From Maylandia zebra (Eukaryota > Chordata > Actinopteri > Cichliformes > Cichlidae): DNA of 64,000 bases. The stretch spans positions 11,356,131-11,420,130 of the forward strand of contig NC_135168.1 of the NCBI RefSeq assembly GCF_041146795.1, written 5' to 3'. Position numbers and translations under genes: made by a program. This document shows positions 32,437 to 42,302 of the stretch, piece after piece (the stretch's first letter is position 1; every line of letters begins with the position of its first letter). A model generated the notes under the pieces. It saw only the letters and a list, made by a program, of their open reading frames with translations. It ran no database searches and was not told the DNA's origin.

Positions 32437-32740
32437 CTGCAGTTGTTTCAGTTTTTCACTGGTGTTTCCTGTCAGCTGGTCAACCTCACTCAGGCGGACA
32501 TCCATATCAGCCAACCAAACGACAAGCTCCTCCTTTTGTGCTTCAAACCCCTCCCACTCTGAGACAAGGAGCTGAAAGAGAGAGAAAAGAGTCAATTATA
32601 AAGAAGAGAGAAAAGTGAAACCCTCCTCAGAAGGTCTGACTCACATACCTGCAGTTGACCTGTGATGGACTCCAGTTTGGCGTTCACGTCATCCCTCGCC
32701 GATGCCAGCAGCCGAGTCTGCAGGGTGCCCTGGAAGAGCC
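32437..32740 (-). pseudogene. Nesprin (SYNE)-like spectrin-repeat exons
   Basis: On the minus strand, 32571-32437 is a 135-bp phase-0 exon bounded by CTTTCAG and CTGCAG|GTGTGG. It encodes SEWEGFEAQKEELVVWLADM and then DVRLSEVDQLTGNTSEKLKQ, a nesprin-type spectrin repeat. A 77-bp intron separates it from an upstream exon ending at 32649 with RLFQGTLQTRLLASARDDVN, then AKLESITGQLQ|GTATGT. Further upstream the frame meets TAG; another frame (VEPDQEESNINSA) carries the continuation, so the upstream exon is broken. Nesprins are giant spectrin-repeat proteins tethering the nuclear envelope to the cytoskeleton. Only a tiny piece is here, with its intron, so it was copied as DNA and not from mRNA. 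Confidence 0.72.
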
Positions 32741-32814
32741 GAGTTAATGTTCGACTCCTCCTGGTCAGGCTCTACAGCTGGATGAGCCGAGGTCTCCCCT
32801 CTCGCCGCTGCCTC

Positions 32815-33800
32815 TGAACACAGAAACACAAATTGCATCTGAAGCAGGAGGTGCAGATTTTTTTTGCTATTCTTTTCTAAATCCAGGCTTGATCACGTGG
32901 CGGTATTTGGAAAACTTTTTTGGCCAGTGGACGACTGTTGTCTTGCAGAAAGTCAAATCAAACATATGCGATACACAATCAATTCACAAGAACACATTAT
33001 AAAAAATAAGTCCAGTTCTTGCCTGATTTCAAGTGAAATCTGCATCAAAACAGGGTGACAGAAGTAAAACGAGTGCACAAAGCCTCATTTTGTACAAGCC
33101 TGCTATTACAGTTCTCCTCTATGCAGACGACTTTCCTGTTTTCAAGGCACAACTTGGATCTGCTGTACGAATCTTATGGATACACACTAAATGAAACAAT
33201 AGTGTGCATGACTCCAGATTCTGATCCCTCATCCTAATATGGTCCCAACATAGCAACAGCAATAATGCAAATGTTGAGGCTTCAAAATACAAAGTCCATA
33301 AACCAATGGCTGACATGGGTTTTATCATAAGGGTGATAAATATACAGATTTCAGTCTGTCTTAGAGATTTGATGTTCATTTACCTGCAGATGCAGTATAC
33401 GTGCCTGCTCCATGTTTTTTCACAACATTTTGCACATCACTATTTAATACAGGAAGTAGGTGAACTAAAACAAGTCATCGTTCTTTGTGAGAGGACCATA
33501 TTAATGAAACAAACCTCAATGACATCATAGGGATCCCTAAAGATGCTCCTGCTGCTTCTCTTCCTCCTCATCCTAAGCTTCCTTCTTCTTGTCCTCGCCT
33601 TCCATCCAATTGTAATTCAACCTAATTGTGTTTCTCCCCCTCCTCTTCCTCATTTTGTTGGAGCTGTGAACACAATTAATGTGAATCTGGATTAATTTGT
33701 GCAAACAAGAAAAATCTACAGCTTTTTGGTCAGAGGTGCTCTTGTGATTTAAGCCGGTGTTAAGGTTCAAAATATTGGGGATGGACACCAGAGGAAAAAC
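32815..33800. other. No recognised genes
   Basis: Sequence between the nesprin-like exons and the presumed retroviral LTR. Frames are short and without recognisable domains. It might be captured intron or transposon interior. Confidence 0.4.
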
Positions 33801-34603
33801 CCACAATAACAACACTGGTCCGGCCGGGTTAAGTCAAACGATGATTTTAATGGTCACACGTGGGAGATGGACACTGTATGCAGACAGTCTCAGATCTCAT
33901 CTCAAAAAACACATCACCATAGTTTTATGAAATCAGGGTATTAGAACGCCCCCTCATGCGTAGTGACAGGTGTAATACAATCAATGTTGACAATTTTATT
34001 TAACACAAAAAATAACATTGTCTCCTTCCCGAGGGCAGACGCTGACTGCCCCCGTCTCCTGGAACCGTCTGTACCCTGCTAAGACACAACATGGCAGCTA
34101 CAAGGACTCTTTCATTTATTAAGACCATCAGTGTGTATTGCTCTGAATCAAGTATATAATATTAAATGAATATTGCTGGATCAGCTACTTCTACTTAAAA
34201 CATATTAAAACATGACTAAGCACAAAATCACCAAGGATAACATCGTATAAGTGCTGTGTAAGCGCGTGTGGCCTTCCAAGCTCAAAGCCTTTGCCCTCCA
34301 TAGATCAGCCAGACATCACGCTGGCTGTAGCTTTTAACCTTTAATTAACTTGAGCACAACTCTAGAATAAGCAACAAACTGCAATGTGTATGGAATGATC
34401 ATGGTTACATCTGCAATGAAAAATCATGTTATTATTCTGGTACCTGTAAGGGAAAAATCAAACTAAAGTTAAAACCATCACTGTAATGCAAAGGATAATA
34501 TAAGGTCAAAAACTTCAATTTATGTAAAATGCAAAGCTGGTTATATACTTCTGATGAACTAATAATGCCATATTAAAATAATGGATAATAATGAGAAAAA
34601 ACA
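33800..34603 (-). repeat. Presumed 3' LTR of ERV1 (outer limit uncertain)
   Basis: On the minus strand, env is followed by a polypurine tract (AAGGAGGGGA, 34604-34613) and then TGTTTTTTCTC at 34603, the expected LTR start. A polyadenylation signal AATAAA (minus) lies near 33990. The CA end was not located and no 5' LTR exists for comparison, so the left limit is a guess. Confidence 0.45.
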
Positions 34604-34682
34604 TCCCCTCCTTATTCTACAATTCCCTCTATTGACCTCTGGAGAATCCAGAGGTCACAAAACAGTTGTGTCCCTCCTTGGC

Positions 34683-34946
34683 CTACACATTCGGTTCTAC
34701 ATGCATCATTGGCATCATGGACATTGGAGTAATAACTCCAGAGTCCACTGCCCTCACAGACATACTTTTAAACATTCTTCTGGCACAAATGATGAGACAA
34801 CAACAACAAATAACCATAATACCCACCACAACAGACAAAGAAAACATGACCGAAGCGATAACCCCCTTCCACCGTCCGAACACTGAGGTCAGCCAGCCTT
34901 CCAACGGACTATCAACACCGGAGTGATCATGCATATTTTCAGACAA
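34683..34946 (-). pseudogene. ERV1 Env transmembrane subunit, C-terminal end
   Basis: This frame gives WLTSVFGRWKGVIASVMFSL, followed by a hydrophobic membrane anchor and a Cys-rich ICCCCLIICARR junction with a short cytoplasmic tail. It corresponds to the last part of a retroviral TM. The fusion peptide, heptad repeats and disulfide loop expected between the cleavage site and this segment are not present. It is in a different frame from the surface subunit, so the two are not joined. Confidence 0.75.
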
Positions 34947-35724
34947 GAATTCCTCTCTTCCTCAAAATGTGTCTTTTGCGCCTGGCTGCCAATGTGCGCG
35001 TATTGTGTGTGGGAATTGATTTTACCTTATTTCCGATTAGCATAAGTGGCGCTCCTAATCTCACCATCGCGCACGTCCCCACGCTCCCAAGAGGAACATG
35101 AACCAGTAGAGTCCTGTGCCCGCAATAGTAATACAGCCCGCTCCTAGCCCAAGTCCCAATTAGAGTGGCTGCATCACTCACATTGTTGGTGGTCCTCCCC
35201 GTCTGGGTGACCGAACACCAACTGGGGTCAATTTCCCCCAACCGATATTTAACTTTATCTGTGGAAAACTTGAAGCACGTATAATTATCTTTCCGGGGCA
35301 TAAACGGCCCTACTTGCGTGAGCTTGCCAATAGGGGGAAATAGACTGGACAACACAGTGCAGTTCCCCGTATTCACAGCTCCTCTAGTTATTTGCAACAT
35401 ACAATTATAGCCCCACGAATCCTCTGGATGCAGAGGTGCAGGCTCTATAAATAAACGCGGCCTTGCAGAAGCGCAAGCTACACAATTAGCCACTTTTTGT
35501 TCTCTAGCATTTTTGGCTATCCAGTCCAGCCAGATGTTACTGTCACTGAACCCGGTAGCGCGTTCAATCAAATCCTGAGGTTTCAAGGTGGTGTAGTCCA
35601 CCGACACTACTCGCCTCTCCCTTGGTTCGTGCTCTTCTGGTGTAGCTTCCGACGACCCGCTCCCCTCTCGCCCTGTAAAAGATGCAACAGAGCTGGTGGG
35701 GCTGGAAATCACACGAGTTGTCAT
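34939..35724 (-). pseudogene. ERV1 Env surface subunit, C-terminal part
   Basis: About 261 codons with many cysteines, including CVAC (C-x2-C, a typical SU motif), a W-x-D-W-I block and CGHRTLLVHVPLGSVGTCAM, a pattern shared with the ERV2 Env. The segment ends with a basic furin-like site RRKR and a stop seven residues later. It overlaps the preceding env frame by ATGA (35721-35724). Function would be receptor binding on the virion; here it is non-functional as a fusion protein because the TM part is deleted and out of frame. Confidence 0.8.
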
Positions 35725-36449
35725 TTCTTCTCTACCTGACGGTACGCGATTAGTTTTTCTAGGAAATTAACCTTAATTAACCCTTTTGGATCAACCCCCG
35801 CTGTTTCCACCCCCAAAATTAAATACATAGATTGTTTACGATGCCAATTCCCCAATGATAAGGTTAACGCGTTTCCAGAGGGGCTGAAATCCCTCTGTAG
35901 TTTAAGCTCATTTTCGGATCCTAATTCTAACGGTTCCCAATTTTGCCCAGTGTAACCCCTTACCTGGTCCCAATTACGGCACCAGCTGTCATATGGACGA
36001 TTTCCCCTCTCGCAGTGCGTACTCACTGAATAATCCCAACAGACCCACACATTATATCCCCTCCAGGCACTGCCGACGTCCCTGCAATTAACAACATCAC
36101 ACAGATCAAACGTGAAAGAAGTTGTGGAGCCAATAACATAATCTAATTCTAAACCACCATATGTGCTGAGACACTCATCCTTTTTACCAGAGACCTCACG
36201 CTTCACTCTTGCCCGCAGTTTCAAATCACTATGGATCACGCGTGATGTAATTGGTGTATCAAACAACGCCGGACTGGCATGACCTCCGTGCTCAGACTGG
36301 TTTCCCGGGTCGGTCTGCAACAAACAAATCAAAAAACAAATAGCCATGATTAGCAACATAATTGACATCAAACTCATAATAATTTTAAACATTGTGATGG
36401 CTTTTAAAACTCTTCTTTCATCACCAGTGTCTGATTGTTGTGATGGCAT
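35721..36449 (-). pseudogene. ERV1 Env N-terminal part
   Basis: About 242 codons starting with a polar leader and a strong hydrophobic segment at residues 21-45 (signal or signal-anchor). An RARVKREV basic site and a cysteine-rich domain follow, with YNVWVCWDYSVSTHC and WCRNWDQ. It ends at a TGA whose last bases overlap the ATG of the next frame. This could be a one-base frameshift in a single env or, less likely, a real two-frame arrangement. Confidence 0.75.
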
Positions 36450-36673
36450 GGTGGTATGTGAATATTATGGTATAGTATAAAGTTCAAAGCCCTTTATCAG
36501 AGCCTCTCTCTTGTTCTAGGTCTTCAGTGTGGTACCGCTCCTTTTCGTTGGCGCGGCGATCTCCTCCTAGGCTGCTCTTCTTTCTTCGACCTTCCGGGTA
36601 GACCACCGGTCGGCCCGTTGCACAGGTGTGAGGGTTTATTCTGCCTCTCTATTTCACCTGTGTTGGGTGGAGA

Positions 36674-38056
36674 TTAATCCTTCCCCACCAAGCCCTCGTG
36701 CGCGGCCGTGCACTGCGTCCAGTGATACCAGGTGTCGCCTTTCCCCTTCAGTTGGACTGCTGTCGCCGTCCGAGCCGACACCTCATATGGACCAATCCAG
36801 CGGGGTTCCTTCCACTTGCGTTTGATGACTCTCAGCCACACTGCCTTCGCGTCCGGGACCTCTCCTTCTCCTGTGGGCCCTTTACAAGCCGCCTGTTTTG
36901 TGAAACTGGACACGAGCGCCTTTAACTCGTTCCAGTATTCTGCGTGGGACCGGTTCCCCTTTTTGTCCCGTTCAACCGAGCCCACCGTCCAAGGTGCCGG
37001 AAACTGTCTCCCGGTTTGCAGCTCGTATGGTGTAAAACCTGTGGATTGATTAACAGAACATCTTATGGTCATCAACGCAACCGGCAGGGCTGCGACCCAA
37101 TTTAGCCCTGTTTGCGCACAAATTTTTGCCAATTTGTTTTTCAAATTTAGGTTCATTCTTTCTACTTTTCCCTGGGACTGAGGATGATAGACCGTTCCAA
37201 ATTTATGCTGGACGCCCAACATTTTTTCTACTTTTGCCAAATCTTGATTTTTAAAATGGGTTCCATTATCTGATCTAATTCTTTTGGGGAACCCATGACG
37301 GGGAATGTAATGATTAATTAAACACTTAATGACAGTCTTAGCATCCTCCTTTTTTGTAGCCCACGCCTCTGGCCAGCCGGTCAGAGCATCTACACACACC
37401 AACAAATATCTTACACCGCCAGGCCCGGAATCAATCATATCAGTGAAATCAATAACAATCTCCTCTCCCGGCCTCTCAGGGGGCCGAAACTTACCCACTT
37501 CCGGTTTTACTGCTGGCTTAGGATTGTGTGCCCCACAGATTAAGCACATCCTGGCCTTTTCTCTTATCATTGCTCGCAGCTCAGGATGCCACCAATGACA
37601 CAAGTTTCTTTCCATCTGGGCTATCCCCACGTGGGCAAGTCCGTGGGCCTCATCCACCTTCTGTCCTGCCATTTTGGCTGTCAGCACGGGGCGCCCGTCT
37701 GGGCCCCTCCACAAATATCCATCCTGCCAGGCTCCTTTGTTTTTCCACACCCCCTTTTCCTCTGGGGATGCCTCCTCCTGGGCCTGTTTAACTTCCTCAA
37801 TCAGGTCAACAGATATCTCCTCTTCTGGAGTTACCTGTATCATTTGTCTCCGTCCTTTGTAGCCTGCGGCCTCCTTCGCGGCTTCGTCTGCTCTCTGGTT
37901 TCCTTTTTCCACCATGCTGGTTCCTTGGGAGTGAGCTTTGCATTTTATGATGTTCACCTCATCTGGGTCAGCCAAGGCCTTTGCCAGTTCCTCCATTTCA
38001 TGTTTGTGGGAAATAGGTGCATTGGTTGCTGTTCTGAATCCTGCTCTTTTTTCCAC
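36674..38056 (-). pseudogene. ERV1 RNase H end and integrase
   Basis: The frame begins in the last part of RNase H (KCKAHSQGTSMVEKGNQRAD) and continues into a complete-looking integrase. It has an H-x3-H (HGLAH) and C-x2-C (CLIC) zinc domain. The catalytic core shows Asp in VIDFTDM, Asp in IRSDNGTHF and Glu in SQGKVERMN. A C-terminal GPY-type domain (RWIGPYEV) and WYHWTQC follow. Integrase joins viral DNA ends to host DNA. It is about 460 codons without a stop, but out of frame with RT because of a shift at the A6 run near 38047-38052. Confidence 0.88.
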
Positions 38057-40314
38057 TGAGGCAGCTCCACATGCGCTGCTCCAAACGCATATGCCGAATC
38101 GGTGTAGATGTTCACTCTCCTGTTCTTGGCTAGTCTCAAGGCTCGAGCTAGGGCTATCACTTCAGCTCTCTGGGCCGACTGCTTTCCCTCAATTCTTCCT
38201 GACTCTCTGACCTGATAATCTCCTTCTACTCTGCAAACCACCGCATACCCTGCTTTCAGTCCTCCTTCATCTCGGTGGCAACATCCATCAGTAAACCAGT
38301 CCTCAGCTCCCGGTATGGGTTCGGCCTTCAGGTCCTCTCTAATCTTTTCCTCAATCTGTGCTCTTTTAACGCTGTCATGTGGTTCCCCTACTCCCATTAA
38401 ATCTGCCATGTTAATTCCTTCATGTGTGAATGTCAAATTTGGGGCCTCTAAGACTTTGCTCAGTCTCTGTTGTGCCCGTGGTGACATACAAAATGCTTGT
38501 GAATTCACGTATGCCACTATACTATGTGTAGTAAGTATTTTTAGTGGGTGTTCTCTCACTACATGTGCTGTTTTTTGGATAATTCTAGCGACCCCTGCTG
38601 CATGTTGTGTGCATGTAGGATGCTTTGCTTCTGTTGGATGTAGTTTTACACTTACATACATGAGCACATATCTACCCCCCCCCCCCCCCTTTTTCTGAAA
38701 CAACACTCCATTTACAATTGAGTTTGTTTCAGAAACATCCAAATAGAATGGCTCATCATAATTGGGTGTGGCTAAATCTGAGGCCCTTGACAAATCCTGT
38801 TTTACCCTAATAAATGCGGCTTCAGCTTCAGGCGTCCAAGGCAATTCAGCCTTAAGGTTTCGAACGCCAACTTGCTTCATTAGGCCCCTTAAAGGGGCAG
38901 TTTTGCCTGCGTAATCCGGAATGAACTGCCTGCTGTAACCTGTTAAACCAAGAAAAGAAAGCATTTCTCTCACAGTTCGTGGTTTTGGGTGTGTCAGAAT
39001 TTGGTCTCTGTGTGTGTTCATCAAGCCCACTGATTTGTGTGCGATTACCCGGCCCAAAAAGGTCACTTCAGGGCGAACTAACTGCAGCTTTTCTTTACTT
39101 ACTTTAAAGCCGCATTCCGCCAACCTATTCAACACAACGAACGACGCTGCTGTACAATCCGCTGCTGACGGGGCTGCAATGAGAAGATCATCAACATATT
39201 GTATTAATGTACAATCATCAGGCAAATTACATGACGACAGGGCTTCTTTAAGCACCTGATTGAAAATGCCTGGAGAAAGCGCAAAGCCTTGTGGCAAACG
39301 TGTGTATCTGAGTTGTTGGCCTCTGTATGTGAATGAAAAAATGTCTCTGAGTGACTCATGCAGAGGAAGACAAAAGAATGCATTTGCCAGATCAATGCAC
39401 GTGAACCACTTTTGGTCACATGTGATAGCTGATAAAGCTGTGTACGGATTTGGTACAGGTGCAGTGGTAGAGAGTAATATTTCATTAATGGCTCTCAAGT
39501 CATGTGCCATGCGGTATTTTCCTGTTCCATGTTTCTCCACTGGTAGAATTGGTGTGTTCCACAGTGAGTGAGAGGGCTCTAACACCCCGGCCCTTAACAG
39601 GCCTTCTATTGTTTCTGTAATTCCTTCCTCTGCTTCAGGTTTGTGTTTATACTGTGATCTATAGATTGGTGTGTTTGACTTGAGCTGGAACAAGACAGGA
39701 GGACACTCAGCTAGGCCAACATCCGTGGGCCCTTTTGACCATAGACTGTTGGGCAGATTTGACAGTCCAGCAACTGCGTGAGGATGATCTACACACTCCT
39801 CAGCATGTGTTTTTGAAATTTCTTTATGTTCCAAGATCACTGTATCATCACAGGCACAGGTTATGCGATAGGTTTTACAATTTGGAGCATAAGATAAGTT
39901 AGGAATTTGGGTTCTTTGCCACCCTGTGTCGTCCAGTGCTCGCCTGACCATTGGACCTAGATCACCTGCACCATGACCTTGGTGGACCGCCAATGCAATG
40001 TGGGGTGCAGAATTTTCTCCCACATTATACCAAAGCAATTGTTCATCAGTTAATTTCACAGCCGCGGCTACACCTTCTGGTCCGATGTAGATGTCATGTG
40101 TCTGCACATTCCACGTCTGACCCTCAAGATCAGACTGAAATAATTCACGATAGGTGTCGTCATTATCTTTATCATAAAACAGGGTGATGTGGTAAGGGTC
40201 GCGCGGAGGGGAGTAAACTGCCAAGCTCATTATCCAGGGTCTCCACAGCTGAAATTGCCTCAGAACATCCTCTTTCACTAATCTCCCCCAGTAGATGTCG
40301 ACTTTTTCTTTCAC
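37954..40314 (-). pseudogene. ERV1 reverse transcriptase and RNase H
   Basis: About 786 codons are open. RT motifs in order: NTPILPVEKHGTGKYRMAHD, FTCIDLANAFFCLPL (first Asp), LPQGFALSPGIF and LIQYVDDLLIAAP (catalytic YVDD), then FLGRVIAHKS and the connection domain. RNase H shows DWFTDGC, SAQRAEVIALARAL and IYTDSAYAFG. A run of 15 G preceded by five A at 38675-38694 encodes KKGGGGG in the connection region. The protein copies viral RNA to DNA. The N terminus (40314) is only the point where the frame opens; protease upstream is in another frame. Confidence 0.9.
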
Positions 40315-40736
40315 AGTCTTGAAGCAAATATTGAGTCTTTGTATTTGTTCCCAGGCACGGAAAATGCTGTCCTCCTGGCAGAGTCACAGATAATCCATCT
40401 GCTGAACATGTGATTGTTGTGTTGTGTGCCCAACTTCACGAGCAGGTCCCTGCCCGTGAGATTTACTGGCGCTTGCGATGACACCACATAGTTGTGTTTC
40501 AAAGTCTGCTTGCCCAGCTTTGTCAAAGCTGGGTCAGTCACTGGCAGAGTGATCGGGATCCCGGAAAAACCCACCACGTTCACTGTGTGGCAGGACAACG
40601 TTGCACTGTCTGGTGCTGCTCTCAAGGTTGAATATGTTGCTCCAGTGTCTACTAAGAAGGGCAATTCTGTCCCTTCTACAATCATTGACAGCATGGGATC
40701 TGCCATTCCCATGCTGTTTGGTCCCTCCGGGTCCCT
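40311..40736 (-). pseudogene. ERV1 protease
   Basis: The frame continues directly from gag after its TGA. The aspartic protease signature FLVDTGATYSTL is followed by VNLTGRDLLVKLG, where a G-R-D/N-x-L motif is normal near the C terminus. It would cleave Gag and Pol in the budding particle. The stop TGA is at 40311-40313; RT starts in a different frame, so an indel lies between about 40320 and 40390. Confidence 0.85.
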
Positions 40737-41159
40737 TCAGTACTGGTCCTCCCCCCAGTCAGCCACTGGATACTGCGCGGCTGGTGCTGCACTCGGATTT
40801 GGGGCCTGATATGCTCCCCTATAGCCATCTCTTGCTCTCGGAGCTCCGCGTGCCTGGGATTGGTAGTTTCGTCTTTGATAGTTCTGACGAGGTTCTGGGC
40901 AAATTCTGCTCCAATGACCCTCTGCTCCACACCTCCAACAGACATTCCAAGGCGCACCGCTGAGATTCCCCGTGTTACGAGCTCTTTGTACTCCCCCCGC
41001 TGAGCCACCACGCCCTCTGTACGATCCACCGGTTCCCCAATTCCCTGTGGGTTTGTTCTGCCTTGGTGCATTGGCGGGCCATCCGTCATTAGTGTAGGGA
41101 CCCGGGCCACTATCTGGCCATTCGGGCCCAGGACCAGGCTGGGTCGCAACTATCATCAT
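40737..41159 (-). pseudogene. ERV1 nucleocapsid part of Gag
   Basis: Gly/Arg/Pro-rich sequence with one CCHC knuckle, CWRCGAEGHWSRIC (C-x2-C-x4-H-x4-C), then an RNYQRRNYQSQARG basic stretch. Packaging of genomic RNA is the family role. It is in the same frame as capsid upstream (separated by TAA at 41175-41177) and protease downstream (separated by TGA at 40737-40739). Confidence 0.86.
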
Positions 41160-41174
41160 TTTTTCTGTTTTTTC

Positions 41175-41935
41175 TTATTCCTCTTTCTTCTTCTCGCCGG
41201 CTTTGTTTCTGGCCTCCGCCAACTGTAGTTTGAGCAGAGACGCTTGTGCCTCCTCCAACTCTTTTTTCTGCTTGTTCGCACTGTCCTGCTCCAGCTGTAA
41301 ACGATGTGAGACGTGTCTTTCCCACTGCACCGAATCTGCTACGGCAAAATCTGGATTTTTCTGTAGATCTTCTATGACCTGGTTTGGCAGCCCTGCCAGC
41401 ACCGCTGCACGAAACCACGCTTGATGTTCACCTTCTCTACCCGGATGAGTACCTGTTTCTAACAACCACTGATCTCTGGCTTTTTCTAAAAATTCTCTAG
41501 GTGTGTTTTGGGGGTCCCAAATTATTTTAGGTATGGCACCTGTATTGGGGGTTGGGTACTTGTCACGGACTGCGTCAGACAAGGCACATTGCACTTCAGG
41601 ATAAGGCAAATCATTTGCATAGCGAGTTGTGCGAGCTATGGCCTCTACATCTGCTAGCCCACCACCGAGCATACATCGCGCAGAAATGGCGCGAAAATCA
41701 CCAATAGCAAGCTCTTCTCCTTCTGTTAGCCTGCGTAATTCACGCAACCACCTTGCTCCTCCTCCAGTTATAGGTGGAAGCTGTTTAACCAATGCCTCCA
41801 AATCTCTTACTTTGTACGCGGGTACCCCTCCTTATTCTACACCGGGTAGAGTAGATTTATGTGTTGATGCTACCTGCTTCAGCTCTGGCTGCTGAGTGAT
41901 ATTTAGACCCCGGCTGGATTACAAACTTTAACCAT
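41175..41935 (-). pseudogene. ERV1 Gag capsid region
   Basis: Reading minus, STLPGVE is followed by an in-frame TAA near 41833, then GGVPAYKVRD and LEALVKQLPPITGGGARWLR. WFRAAVLAGLPNQVIEDL and a charged coiled-coil-like tail (KKELEEAQASLLKLQLAEAR) follow, up to TAA at 41175-41177. The WDPQNTPREFLEKARDQWL segment matches the gammaretroviral capsid major homology region in style. Capsid forms the particle shell. Two in-frame stops and loss of everything upstream of about 41935 make it inactive. Confidence 0.8.
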
Positions 41936-42302
41936 GTGCTGAACTTTGGCCCAGCATTGATACCTCTTGTTAGTATAACGACCTCTTCTTAGCTTGTATG
42001 TATGATGGTGGATAAATGAAATATACAACGAAAATTTAACTATATTACAAAAGAACATCTATCTTGGAAACATCAAATGACCGGAGCATAACAGCCTCGT
42101 TATAGTGAATAAATATTTATGCCATTTACACCATCAAACTTAGATTGCTAAGGATGAAGAACCTTTTGTTCTTTAAAGAACCATTTGTAATAGCTGAAGA
42201 ACCATCCACAAAATAAAAAGGTTCTTTGACGTATGATGGTTCTTTAAAGAACCATGAAGACATCTGAAGAACCATTTAAGAACCATAATTTTTCTGAGAG
42301 TG

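Larger units (their letters stand above)
34603..41935 (-). mobile_element. ERV1: 5'-truncated gamma/epsilon-like endogenous retrovirus
   Basis: Gene order on the minus strand is gag (partial), nucleocapsid, protease, RT-RNase H, integrase, env, polypurine tract, LTR. The 5' LTR, primer-binding site and N-terminal Gag are missing; readable Gag fades near 41935. Gag and protease are in one frame separated by a TGA, the arrangement of gamma- and epsilonretroviruses. Defects seen: two stops in gag, a frame change between protease and RT, one at an A6 run in RNase H, an ATGA overlap in env and a deletion in the transmembrane subunit. It lies inside the inverted transposon ends. Confidence 0.93.
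31602..42302. mobile_element. Region bracketed by inverted transposon ends rich in GGTTCTTT/AAAGAACC
   Basis: The left end begins CACTCAGAAAAATAAAGGTG at 31602; the right end finishes ATTTTTCTGAGAGTG at 42302. Both ends are filled with GGTTCTTTAAAGAACC-type subterminal repeats over about 300 bp (left) and 160 bp (right). They are in correct inverted orientation, 10.7 kb apart. I do not find matching target duplications (flanks AAACTG and GGACTC), so it is open whether this is one long element that swallowed other DNA or two neighbouring remnants of the same family. Confidence 0.5.
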
